A DNA stretch of 9,202 nucleotides from Actinomycetota bacterium. GTDB taxonomy: Bacteria; Actinomycetota; Acidimicrobiia; IMCC26256; BP-133. Positions 1-7,147 of this stretch are shown in pieces. The position numbers and the translations under genes are program-made. The stretch spans positions 1-9,202 of the forward strand of contig JAUZEX010000743.1 in NCBI GenBank assembly GCA_030838815.1, in the 5' to 3' direction. Every line of letters starts with the position of its first letter. Positions within the stretch are counted from its first letter, which is position 1. The notes under the pieces were generated by a model. That model saw only the letters and a list, made by a program, of their open reading frames with translations, ran no database searches and had not been told where the DNA came from.

Positions 1-796
1 CCGCCTCGGGCCGCGGCGGAGGGGACAGAAGCGGGGCGCCGGCGTCGCCCGGGCGCGGCAGGGCTGCACGCAGCTCCTCCAGCAGCGCGGGGGTGGCGGC
101 GGCCAGGAGCTGGCGGCGGGCGTCCTCCTCGAGGACGACGAGTTCTCGGCCCAGCGCGTCGACCACGACGGCGCCGGCTTCCTGGCAGATCAGGAGGCCG
201 CCCAAGTAGTCCCAGGGGGCGTGCCAGGCGCCGCCGTCAACCAGCCCGTCCACCGCGCCGGCGGCGACGTCGCACAGCGACAGGGCGGCGGAGCCCAGGG
301 CCCGGAACTGCTTCCAGGGGAGCCACTCGCCCGGACGGCCAGACAGCGTGATCACAGCGTCCTCCACCCGCTCGACCTTGCCCGGGCCGATCAGCTCGCC
401 GTCGCGCCGGGCACCCTCCCCCCGGACGGCGGTGGTGGCCACACCGGTGGCCTGGTTCACGACCAGAGCGGCCAGCGGGCCGTCGCCGTCGACGACGCAG
501 ATGGACGTCGCCCAATAGGGAATGTTGCGGGAGGCGTTGGTGGACCCGTCGACGGGGTCGAGGACGGCGGTGAGGGCCGCCCCCGGGTGCCCGCCCCAGC
601 CCGATTCCTCCGACAGCACCGCCAGCGGCGCCCGGGCCAGCACCTCGAGGGCGGCGGCGTCGGCCACGAGGTCGATGGCGTACTGGCCGGCCCGGTCGGT
701 GCGGGCCCGCCGGTCGAGGCCGGAGACCCCCCGGACGGCCTGCTCCACGGCGGCGGCGGTCGCGGCGAGGAGCGCGAGGAGGTCGTCGGTGATCAC
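1..796 (-). CDS. Inositol monophosphatase family protein (3' end outside window)
   Basis: Mg2+-dependent phosphatase of the IMPase/FIG superfamily (inositol-1-phosphate, histidinol-phosphate or fructose-bisphosphate phosphatase type; substrate cannot be decided). Read on the minus strand, 265 codons are open to the left edge. Visible motifs: SEESG (Glu63/Glu64, metal ligand), DPVDGSTN (Asp80 and Asp83, the DPxDGT signature), the GEGARRDG turn near 126-133, LGSAAL near 167-172, and WDYLGG (Asp196, the WDxAAG metal site). This covers the whole usual 250-270 aa fold, and the last 20 residues are Pro/Ala-rich, so the stop should lie just outside the window. The GTG at 796 is the first possible start, since an in-frame TAA lies three codons upstream. 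There is no Shine-Dalgarno; a TAACCT box six bases upstream suggests a leaderless mRNA. Divergent from the gene at 1009. Confidence 0.9.
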   Translation of the reverse strand, partial: MITDDLLALLAATAAAVEQAVRGVSGLDRRARTDRAGQYAIDLVADAAALEVLARAPLAVLSEESGWGGHPGAALTAVLDPVDGSTNASRNIPYWATSICVVDGDGPLAALVVNQATGVATTAVRGEGARRDGELIGPGKVERVEDAVITLSGRPGEWLPWKQFRALGSAALSLCDVAAGAVDGLVDGGAWHAPWDYLGGLLICQEAGAVVVDALGRELVVLEEDARRQLLAAATPALLEELRAALPRPGDAGAPLLSPPPRPEA

Positions 797-802
797 CGCC
801 GC

Positions 803-808
803 AGGTTA
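803..808 (-). promoter_or_regulatory. Candidate -10 box (TAACCT) for a leaderless phosphatase mRNA
   Basis: On the minus strand TAACCT fits the actinobacterial TANNNT -10 pattern and is followed by exactly six bases before the GTG start. Transcription would then begin at the start codon itself. No good -35 match is visible. The absence of a Shine-Dalgarno is consistent with this. Inference from spacing only. Confidence 0.35.
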
Positions 809-916
809 ATCGCAACGACCGCGGGGGTTCGGAGGTGTCCCCCAAGAGTAAAGAGCATGCGTCGGCGCCGGGATATCCGCCAGTTTTGCGTACCCCGGAT
901 TTAAGCTTCGTCCGCA

Positions 917-945
917 TTGTCCACTTTGTGTCTCTTCACTAGTTA
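917..945 (+). promoter_or_regulatory. Candidate sigma70-type promoter for the 1009 gene
   Basis: TTGTCC at 917-922 and TAGTTA at 940-945 are separated by 17 bases, in the most AT-rich stretch of the divergent intergenic region (797-1008). A start near 952 would give a 5' untranslated region of about 57 bases. Upstream, 868-872 and 894-898 can pair (CCGGG/CCCGG) and 823-843 has a GGGGG/CCCCC hairpin, so the region may be structured, but no known riboswitch could be matched. Confidence 0.35.
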
Positions 946-1008
946 CCCGAGCCCATTGCACACTGCACCAGCAGGAACAAGGGCCTTCCCCAGCGAATCG
1001 GACGGAAA

Positions 1009-1704
1009 ATGCGCAAGCTCCTGACCCTCGCCATTCCGCTGCTTTTGGGCGTCGGGCTGTTAACCGCGGCGATCCACAATGATCCTCAGAACGGCGAGCA
1101 GTCCAAGCGTCTCCAGGCCGGTGTGGCCGCCACGCGGTCGCTTCCCGCCGTGATCGAGGAAGCGGCGGCGCCGGCGACAACGGCCCCCACCGCCGCCCCG
1201 GCCACGACGACGACGACGGCGGTCCCGGCGACCACGACGACCACGGCCGCCCCGGCGACGACCACGACCACCGCCAAGTCGCGCTCCACCACCCCGACCA
1301 CGGTCCGCCCCCGGCCGACGACCACGACGTCGGGCCCGACGCAGGCGCAGGCCGCCGCTCCCGCTCCCCAGCCGCAGGTGATCGACTGCGGTACCGGTAC
1401 GGCCAGCGCCCGGGCCAACCTGATCCACCCGCCGTCGAGCAGCTACGGCCTGACGGCCACGGTGGTCAACGAGAGCACGAAGTCGATCGAACTCGACAGC
1501 CTCGTGGTCACGGCCGACTACGGCGCCGCGGGCAAGAAGCAGTTCACGGTGCAGGTCGCCGGCCGCCAGGTCGACGCCCAGCCCGGGCAGACCGAGGTCA
1601 CGTTCTCGATCCCGGAGAGCAACAGCACGACGGCCCCCACGAACTTCGTGATCTCCGACTTCAAGTTCCACACCGCCGGCCTGCCGGAGTGCACGTCCCA
1701 CTAG
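1009..1704 (+). CDS. Exported/anchored protein with Thr-rich linker, unknown function
   Basis: 231 aa, not recognised as a named family. Residues 1-21 are a short basic N-terminus (MRK) followed by a hydrophobic stretch, a signal peptide or uncleaved membrane anchor. Residues about 45-115 are a low-complexity Ala/Thr/Pro linker with three 9-residue repeats of the PATTTTTA type (64-90), typical of extended and often O-glycosylated cell-wall linkers. The C-terminal part (about 120-231) has alternating beta-type segments and just two cysteines, Cys127 at its start and Cys228 near its end, probably a disulphide closing a beta-sandwich domain. The ATG has a weak GGACGGA ribosome site directly upstream. 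It is a single-gene unit: a putative promoter at 917-945 lies upstream and a strong terminator downstream. A surface protein is inferred; no enzymatic motif is seen. Confidence 0.75.
   Translation: MRKLLTLAIPLLLGVGLLTAAIHNDPQNGEQSKRLQAGVAATRSLPAVIEEAAAPATTAPTAAPATTTTTAVPATTTTTAAPATTTTTAKSRSTTPTTVRPRPTTTTSGPTQAQAAAPAPQPQVIDCGTGTASARANLIHPPSSSYGLTATVVNESTKSIELDSLVVTADYGAAGKKQFTVQVAGRQVDAQPGQTEVTFSIPESNSTTAPTNFVISDFKFHTAGLPECTSH
1198..1278 (+). repeat. Three 27-base in-frame repeats encoding PATTTTTA-x
   Basis: Three consecutive 9-codon units encode PATTTTTA followed by V, A or K. Codons vary between units (acg and acc used for Thr), so the peptide is conserved more than the DNA, which suggests selection on the linker rather than a very recent slippage event. 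Confidence 0.8.
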
Positions 1705-1740
1705 GGAGTCTCACCGGCCTCCCGGAGGCACCAGCGACGC

Positions 1741-1780
1741 GATCCGCCCGCCGTTTCGACGGCGGGCGGATCTTCTTTGT
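1741..1780 (+). terminator. Rho-independent terminator after the 1009 gene
   Basis: A perfect 13-bp stem (1741-1753 with 1760-1772) with a 6-base TTTCGA loop is followed by TTCTTTGT. There is no T-run on the other strand, so it acts for plus-strand transcription. It separates the 1009 gene from the operon starting at 1847. Confidence 0.85.
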
Positions 1781-1810
1781 CCCGAAGACTTTCTCCGGCG
1801 ACGCCCCGCG

Positions 1811-1839
1811 TTGACAAACCCGCGCCGCAGGCCACACTT
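1811..1839 (+). promoter_or_regulatory. Candidate operon promoter (TTGACA -35) with leaderless start at 1847
   Basis: 1811-1816 is a perfect TTGACA -35 box. A 17-base spacer leads to ACACTT (1834-1839), a weak -10. A start seven to eight bases further falls on the ATG at 1847, which has no Shine-Dalgarno. This explains why the in-frame TTG at 1811 is better read as promoter than as start codon. The -10 match is poor, so confidence is limited. Confidence 0.4.
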
Positions 1840-1846
1840 GGGGCCC

Positions 1847-4045
1847 ATGATCGGGCACCGGCGCAGAGGGCACGCCGGCGTCGTCGGGCTCTCGGCACTG
1901 CTGACGCTCGGCGCCGTCGCGCCGGGAGTCTCGGCCCGCTCGGCCGCCCCGCCGGACGTCGCCGGGCAGTGGACCCAGCCCTTCGAGGAAGGCGGCGCGG
2001 CCACGCCCCGCTGCCAGCCGCCCGCCGACGACAACTCCCCCGGGGGTTCGGGGATGTCCCCCGAAGGGGACCGGGTCGTCTGCAAGCCGACCGCGGTCGA
2101 GGCGGCCGTCCTCAGCGACGGACGGGTCCTCTACGTCAACGGGCTCGAGGGCCAGGAGAACGCCCGGGGTTCGACCCCCACGTCGCTCGCTCCGTCGTCC
2201 CGCGACAGCCAGGCCCGCCTGCTCGACCTCCGGTCCGGCACACCGCGGTTCTCGCTGCCCGCCGGCCCTCGGGGCGGTCAGGCCAACCCCAACATCAAGC
2301 CGGGCCAGCGGTCCTCCGACGACCCGCTGGGGGCTCTCGGCGTCCCGGGCCGCCCCGGCGACGGCTTCGTCGGAAGCGCCTGGGGCCGGCTCGGCGGCCC
2401 GGCGCAGGCCCCGTCGTCGCCGCCCGATGACAAGGCCGACAACGACGGCGACCTGTTCTGCTCCGACATCACCGCCCTGCCCGGCGGCACGCTCCTGCTG
2501 GCCGGCGGGACCGACTGGTACAACGACCCGTCCGTCATGGACCACAACGACGGCGACCCCGCCGACGTCGGCATCGCCGAGCTCGAAGGCCTGCGGAGCG
2601 CAGTGCTGTTCGACCCGGACTCGAACTCCTTCCGGCCCGCCGCACCCATGAAGTACGGCCGCTGGTACCCCCACGCCGTCATCGGCGCCGACGGGAACGC
2701 CACGGTCTTCGGCGGAGTCACCCGGCTCGTCCGCGACAGCCAGCTCGGCAACGTCCGCCGGAGCGAGACCTACCACGCCGACACGAACACCTGGACGGAG
2801 AACTACGTCGGCCCGGCGTCGGAGACCGAGCTGCCGTTGGTGCCCCGGATCGTGCTGGCTCCCAACGGCAAGTTCTTCTACGCCGCCGTCGGCCAGATGT
2901 GGAGCCCGCTGGGACAGTCGGTCGACGAGGCGCTCACGGCCTTCTTCCAGTTCTTCGACCCCAGGACCAGGACGTGGTCCCTCTCGGGGGTGGCGCCCCT
3001 CGGCGCCCGGAGCGGAGCGTTCGTCGTGCCGCTCACCCTGGCGCCCCCCTACGACCAGATGACGCTCGTCACCTGGGGCGGCGTGCTCGGGCCGTCACCC
3101 GGCTCGTGGCTGCCGGCGGTCCCCTTCACGACGCTGACCGGGGTCGACTCCGACGGCAACGTCACCAACCGGACGGCGGGCGACCTGCACCACGCCCGCT
3201 GGTACTCCTCCGGCGTCCTGCTTCCGGACGGGCAGGTGCTGGCCGTCGGCGGCGCCGACAAGGACGACGTCGTCATGCCCGGCTCGGCGATCGCGGTCAA
3301 GACCCCCGAGCTGTACAACCCCGTGACCGGCCAGTGGACCGATGCCGCCCCCCACAGCCGGGACCGGGGGTATCACAACACGGCCCTGCTGCTCCCCGAC
3401 ATGCGGGTGTTGCTGGGCGGCAACGCCCCCCTCGGCGCCCACTACGGCGGGGCGAACCAGGACCAGGGCGGCCCGTTCACCAACAACGACAACGATCCGA
3501 GCTTCGAGATCTGGAGCCCGCCGTACCTGTTCCGGGGCCCCCGTCCCCGCATCACCGCCGTCCAGAAAGCCGTGGGCTACGGCGAGTCCTTCACCATCAC
3601 GACGCCCGACGCCGACCTGATCGAATCGGTCCGGCTCCTGAGGACGCCGTCGCCGGAGCACGTCAACGACTCCGACCAGCGGGCCCTGCAGCTCGACTTC
3701 ACCCGCCGCGGCACCGACGCCGTGACCGCCACCGCCCCGCCGTCGGGCAACGTGGCTCCCCCGGGCACGTACTACCTCGTGGTGAACAAGAAGAGCCTCC
3801 AGGGGCCGATCCCGTCGGTGGCCCGCATGGTCGACGTGGGGCGCACCGACCCGGCCGCGGCCCTCCAACCCTTTCCCGACGACCCGCCGGCGCCGGCCGG
3901 CGGGACGGCCACCCCCGACGAGCACAGCGGCGTCACCGCCACGGCGCGCCAGCCGGCCCGCGCCATCGCCGCCGCCCTCCCGGCGCCCGTGAGCGGCCCA
4001 GTGTCCGCCCCGCTCAACCGGCGATGGCTGTTCTTCCTCCGCTGA
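1847..4045 (+). CDS. Secreted copper-radical oxidase, galactose/glyoxal oxidase-like (kelch + DUF1929)
   Basis: 732 aa. Members of this family oxidise alcohols or aldehydes with O2, making H2O2, at a mononuclear copper with a Cys-Tyr cofactor. A signal peptide is visible (basic HRRR, hydrophobic 11-27, VSA cleavage near 30). Kelch-like blades follow (VLAVGGA, VLLGGN and similar), then a C-terminal galactose-oxidase-like Ig domain (about 540-665) starting SFEIWSPPYLF. All five active-site residues can be placed by eye: Cys205 (FCSD), Tyr274 (RWYPHA), Tyr509-His510 (RGYHNTALLLPD) and His605 (PEHVNDSDQR). Thr292 falls where galactose oxidase has the stacking Trp290, so the substrate is probably not galactose. 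The tail beyond about 670 is Pro/Ala-rich and ends RRWLFFLR. An in-frame TTG at 1811 would add 12 residues ahead of the signal peptide, but it forms a TTGACA box, so ATG 1847 is preferred. First gene of the operon; overlaps the next by 22 bases. Confidence 0.88.
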   Translation: MIGHRRRGHAGVVGLSALLTLGAVAPGVSARSAAPPDVAGQWTQPFEEGGAATPRCQPPADDNSPGGSGMSPEGDRVVCKPTAVEAAVLSDGRVLYVNGLEGQENARGSTPTSLAPSSRDSQARLLDLRSGTPRFSLPAGPRGGQANPNIKPGQRSSDDPLGALGVPGRPGDGFVGSAWGRLGGPAQAPSSPPDDKADNDGDLFCSDITALPGGTLLLAGGTDWYNDPSVMDHNDGDPADVGIAELEGLRSAVLFDPDSNSFRPAAPMKYGRWYPHAVIGADGNATVFGGVTRLVRDSQLGNVRRSETYHADTNTWTENYVGPASETELPLVPRIVLAPNGKFFYAAVGQMWSPLGQSVDEALTAFFQFFDPRTRTWSLSGVAPLGARSGAFVVPLTLAPPYDQMTLVTWGGVLGPSPGSWLPAVPFTTLTGVDSDGNVTNRTAGDLHHARWYSSGVLLPDGQVLAVGGADKDDVVMPGSAIAVKTPELYNPVTGQWTDAAPHSRDRGYHNTALLLPDMRVLLGGNAPLGAHYGGANQDQGGPFTNNDNDPSFEIWSPPYLFRGPRPRITAVQKAVGYGESFTITTPDADLIESVRLLRTPSPEHVNDSDQRALQLDFTRRGTDAVTATAPPSGNVAPPGTYYLVVNKKSLQGPIPSVARMVDVGRTDPAAALQPFPDDPPAPAGGTATPDEHSGVTATARQPARAIAAALPAPVSGPVSAPLNRRWLFFLR

Positions 4046-5229
4046 GCCGCCGCCTGGCCGCTCTCGCCCTCGCCTGGGCGCTCATCGGCGCTGTCGTCGC
4101 GATGGCGGCCCCGCCGGCCTCGGCCCACTCCGGGGACGGGCTGTCGCAGCCGATCTTCGAGCAGATGTCACCGGTCGTGGGCGGGATCGACGTGCAGGTC
4201 GCCTTCTCGGTCACCTACGAGCTGCTGGTGGCCAACCACACCCCGCAGCCCGTCACGTTCCTGGCCGACTCCGGGGAACCCTTCCTCCGCATCGGGCCGG
4301 CCGGGGTGGAGGCCAACTTCGCCTCCCCGACGTTCTACGACTCCAACGTCCCCGAGGGCCTGTCCCGCTACCCCGACCAGGCCCGGCCCGGCCCCGACGT
4401 CCCACCGCGGTGGCGCAAGATCGCCGCCCAGCCGGCCTGGGGCTGGTACGACCACCGGCTCCACCCGGCCCAGGGCGGCGTGTTGCCGCCGGCTGTCCTC
4501 CAGGCCAACAAGGTCGCGGTCCTCGGCCGCTGGACCGTCCCCCTCCGCTACGGCGACCAGCCCGGCCAGTTGCAGGGCCGCTTCGAGTTCCGGCCCCCCA
4601 CCGGGTCATACGCCATGGTGCAGAAGTCGTCACTGACGCCGGCCGCCGGGGTGAAGATCCAGGTCGTGTCGGCCAGCACGGTGCCGGCCATCTTCGTGGA
4701 GAACCTCTCCCCCGACCCCGTCGTGGTCCTCGGGAAGGACGGCGAGCCGTTCGCCCGGATCGGCCCGAAGGTCACCGAGGTCAACCTGAAGAGCCCGACG
4801 TGGGTCGGCGTGCAGCAGGCGCTCGGACACGACCCGTCCGACGAGGCCGACGCCGCCGCGGCGCCGAAGTGGAGCCAGGTCGCCGACGCTCCGCGCTGGA
4901 GCTGGCTGGAGTTCCGGGCCGCGGCGCCGAAGACCGACCCGCCGGCGGCGATCGTCCAACGGGCCGGGGCGACCACGATCAAGACCTGGTCCATCCCGAT
5001 CTTCATCGGTGACAAGAAGAGTGCCGTCGAGGGGATCACCCAGTTCGTGCCCATCGCCGAGCTCCGGCGACGCGCCGGCGTTGGACCGTCGACGGGGGGC
5101 GGGTCGAAGCTGCCGCTCTACGGCGGCGCGGCGCTGGCGGCAGCCGTTCTGGGAGCCGGCGGCTGGTTGGTAACGTCAAGCCGTCGCCGGAACCGACCGG
5201 CGGAGAAGGGGGAACCGTGGACGTCGTGA
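4024..5229 (+). CDS. Type I membrane protein with two copies of an uncharacterised exported domain
   Basis: 401 aa. Signal peptide 1-34 (SRR, hydrophobic 11-29, cleavage at ASA|HS), giving His as predicted mature N-terminus. Two tandem homologous domains, about 54-189 and 209-344: each begins with a beta-rich (V)xxQV...VENxSPxPV-like segment, has SGEPFLRIGP / DGEPFARIGP, an SPTF/SPTW segment, then PxWxxxAxxPxWxW, and ends in WxxPLRYGD / WSIPIFIGD. Domain 1 has WYDHRLH (141-147, two His); domain 2 has WLEFR at the same place and lacks both His. A transmembrane helix at about 366-385 is followed by an Arg-rich cytoplasmic tail. It resembles, from memory, uncharacterised actinobacterial exported proteins often found beside copper genes (CopC-like); no named family is claimed. 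The start has no ribosome site and overlaps the oxidase gene by 22 bases, suggesting coupled translation. An accessory or copper-delivery role is inference. Confidence 0.82.
   Translation: MAVLPPLSRRLAALALAWALIGAVVAMAAPPASAHSGDGLSQPIFEQMSPVVGGIDVQVAFSVTYELLVANHTPQPVTFLADSGEPFLRIGPAGVEANFASPTFYDSNVPEGLSRYPDQARPGPDVPPRWRKIAAQPAWGWYDHRLHPAQGGVLPPAVLQANKVAVLGRWTVPLRYGDQPGQLQGRFEFRPPTGSYAMVQKSSLTPAAGVKIQVVSASTVPAIFVENLSPDPVVVLGKDGEPFARIGPKVTEVNLKSPTWVGVQQALGHDPSDEADAAAAPKWSQVADAPRWSWLEFRAAAPKTDPPAAIVQRAGATTIKTWSIPIFIGDKKSAVEGITQFVPIAELRRRAGVGPSTGGGSKLPLYGGAALAAAVLGAGGWLVTSSRRRNRPAEKGEPWTS
5202..5212 (+). promoter_or_regulatory. Shine-Dalgarno fixing the GTG start at 5217
   Basis: GGAGAAGGGGG ends four bases before GTG 5217. 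The in-frame GTG at 5226 (GTGA overlap with the upstream stop) is 13 bases away and less suitable. The site lies inside the upstream gene. Confidence 0.65.
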
Positions 5230-7133
5230 ACCCGATGGTGCGCCGCATGCAACAGGAAGCCCGGGACGATCCGGACGGGTTCTGGGCCAAAGAGGCCGAG
5301 CGGCTGCCGTGGTTCAAGAAGTGGGACACGGTCTTCGACTGGACGCCGCCCACCTTCCGCTGGTTCAGCGGCGCCGAGACCAACCTGGCCTGGAACTGCC
5401 TCGACCGCCACGTGGCCGCCGGCCGGTCCGGGCACGGGGCCCTCATCGGCGTCAACGAGCTCGGCGAGCGGCGCACCTACACCTACGGGCAGCTGCTGCG
5501 GGAGGTCGAGCGGGTGGCCGCCGCCCTCCGGGGCATGGGAGTCGGGAAGGGCGACCGGGTCACCGTCTACATGCCGACGATGCCCGAGGCCATCATCCTC
5601 ATGCTGGCCGTCGTCCGCATCGGCGCCATCCACTCCGTGGTCTTCGCCGGGTTCGGCGCCGGGGCGCTGGGGGAACGCATCCGCCTGTCGGGCTCCAAGG
5701 CCGTCTTCGCCGCCGACGTCACCTGGCGCAAGGGCAAGACCGTCGACCTGAAGGGCATCGTCGACAACGCGCTCTCGGGCGGCGGGCACGCCGTGGAGAA
5801 GGTCGTCGTGCTCCAGCGGCAGCCCGACGGGTGCCCCATGGAAGCGGGGCGGGACATCACCTGGGACGAGTTCCTGACCGGCGGCGCCGGCCACGACACC
5901 ACCCACGTTCCCATGGAGGCCAACGAACCGGCCTTCATCCTCGCCACGTCCGGTACCACCGCGGCACCGAAGCTGGCCGTCCACGTCCATGGCGGCTACC
6001 AGGTCGGGATCCACTCCACCGGCCAGTGGGTCATGGACCTGCGGCCCGACGACGTCTGGTGGTCGACGTCGGACATCGGCTGGATCGTCGGCCACAGCTA
6101 CATCGTCTACGCCCCGCTGCTGGCCGGCGCGACCACGATCGCCTTCGAGGGTTCCATCGACCATCCCGGCCCCGAGGCCTTCTACAAGATCATCGAGGAC
6201 AACATCGTCACGGGGATCTTCACCTCCCCCACGGCCGTCCGGCTGATGATGCGCTACGGCGAGGAGGCGGCCAAGGGCGTCGACCTCACGTCGCTGACGC
6301 GGGTCCTGTGCGCCGGCGAGACGCTCAACCCGCCGGCCTGGGAGTGGCTCCAGAAGAAGCTGCTGGAGGACCGCATCCCCGTCATCGACCACATGTGGCA
6401 GACGGAGACCGGCGGCCCTGTCTTCGGGAATCCGTATGGCGTCGCGCTCCTGCCCATCAAGCCCGGTTCGGCCGGCATCCCCATGCCGGGGTGGGATGTC
6501 GAGATCGTCGACGACGACGGGAAGCCGGTCGGCCCCGGGGTGAAGGGGATCGTCGTCATCAAGCGGCCGTTCCCCAGCATGCTGCCCACGATCTGGGGTG
6601 ATCCCGACCGCTACGAACGGGATTACTGGGGGAAGCTGCCCGGCGTCTACTACACCGGCGACGCCGCCGAGTACGACGAGGACGGCTACTTCTGGTTCAG
6701 CGGCCGGGCCGACGAGATCATCAAGATCGCCGGCCACCGCATCGGCACCGTCGAGGTCGAGACCGCCTTCCTCCGCCACCCGGCCGTGGCCGAGGCCGGC
6801 TGCACGGGCCGGCCCGACGAGCTGCGGGGCGAGGTCATCTCGGCCTTCGTGGTGCTCAAGGCCGGAAACGAGCCGTCAGAGGAGCTGGAGGCCGAGCTGC
6901 TGGCCACCGTCCGCAAGGAGCTCGGGCCGGTGGCGGTCATCGCCGACTGCAACTTCGTGTCGATGCTGCCCAAGACCCGCAGCGGCAAGATCATGCGCCG
7001 GGTGTTCAAGGCCGTCGTCCTGGGCAAGGACATCGGTGACGTGTCCACCATCGAGGACGAGGGGTCGGTCGAGGACGCCCGGGAGGCGTGGGCGCTCATG
7101 GTGAAGGAGATGGGCGGCGACGCCCCGACCTAA
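5217..7133 (+). CDS. AMP-forming acyl-CoA synthetase, acetyl/propionyl-CoA synthetase-like
   Basis: 638 aa, close to the usual 650 of acetyl-CoA synthetases. It activates a short carboxylic acid with ATP to an acyl-adenylate, then forms acyl-CoA; cytoplasmic. N-terminal ACS-type cap (FWAKEAERLPWFKKWD), phosphate loop TSGTTAAPK (244-252), STSDIGWIVGHSY (283-295), GE at 367-368, the MWQTETGG core (393-400), YTGD, the hinge near GRADEIIKIAGHRIG, and catalytic Lys591 in TRSGKIMRR. The phosphate loop is unusual: Ala replaces the Gly after TT and Leu follows the Lys where Gly is normal. In the acid pocket Trp394 of true ACS is kept, but Ile290/Val291 and Ala366 stand where Salmonella Acs has Val310/Thr311 and Val386, so propionate or another small acid is possible. 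The GTG start has a strong ribosome site and overlaps the upstream gene by 13 bases. Confidence 0.9.
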   Translation: MDVVNPMVRRMQQEARDDPDGFWAKEAERLPWFKKWDTVFDWTPPTFRWFSGAETNLAWNCLDRHVAAGRSGHGALIGVNELGERRTYTYGQLLREVERVAAALRGMGVGKGDRVTVYMPTMPEAIILMLAVVRIGAIHSVVFAGFGAGALGERIRLSGSKAVFAADVTWRKGKTVDLKGIVDNALSGGGHAVEKVVVLQRQPDGCPMEAGRDITWDEFLTGGAGHDTTHVPMEANEPAFILATSGTTAAPKLAVHVHGGYQVGIHSTGQWVMDLRPDDVWWSTSDIGWIVGHSYIVYAPLLAGATTIAFEGSIDHPGPEAFYKIIEDNIVTGIFTSPTAVRLMMRYGEEAAKGVDLTSLTRVLCAGETLNPPAWEWLQKKLLEDRIPVIDHMWQTETGGPVFGNPYGVALLPIKPGSAGIPMPGWDVEIVDDDGKPVGPGVKGIVVIKRPFPSMLPTIWGDPDRYERDYWGKLPGVYYTGDAAEYDEDGYFWFSGRADEIIKIAGHRIGTVEVETAFLRHPAVAEAGCTGRPDELRGEVISAFVVLKAGNEPSEELEAELLATVRKELGPVAVIADCNFVSMLPKTRSGKIMRRVFKAVVLGKDIGDVSTIEDEGSVEDAREAWALMVKEMGGDAPT

Positions 7134-7147
7134 CATGAGGGGCTGAG

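Noticed and set aside
842..905. c-di-GMP-I or c-di-AMP riboswitch in the divergent intergenic region
   Set aside because: Only one short resemblance on the minus strand; the other conserved segments and pairing partners could not be found by eye.
237..917. Open frame on the minus strand overlapping the phosphatase
   Set aside because: Translates to Arg/Gly/Pro repeats; the frame starting at GTG 796 carries all IMPase motifs and explains the region.
1198..1278. CRISPR-like or satellite repeat
   Set aside because: The repeats are in-frame, without spacers, and encode a Thr-rich linker typical of surface proteins.
2899..4023. In-frame open extension upstream of the 4024 gene
   Set aside because: The extension lies opposite in frame to the oxidase's conserved Ig domain and translates to Arg/Pro/Gly-rich low-complexity sequence; the signal peptide begins at ATG 4024.
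5118..6779. Very long open frame on the minus strand opposite the acyl-CoA synthetase
   Set aside because: The plus-strand frame has full family motifs; the antisense translation is Gly/Arg/Asp/Val-rich with no recognisable domain, as expected from G/C-biased third positions.
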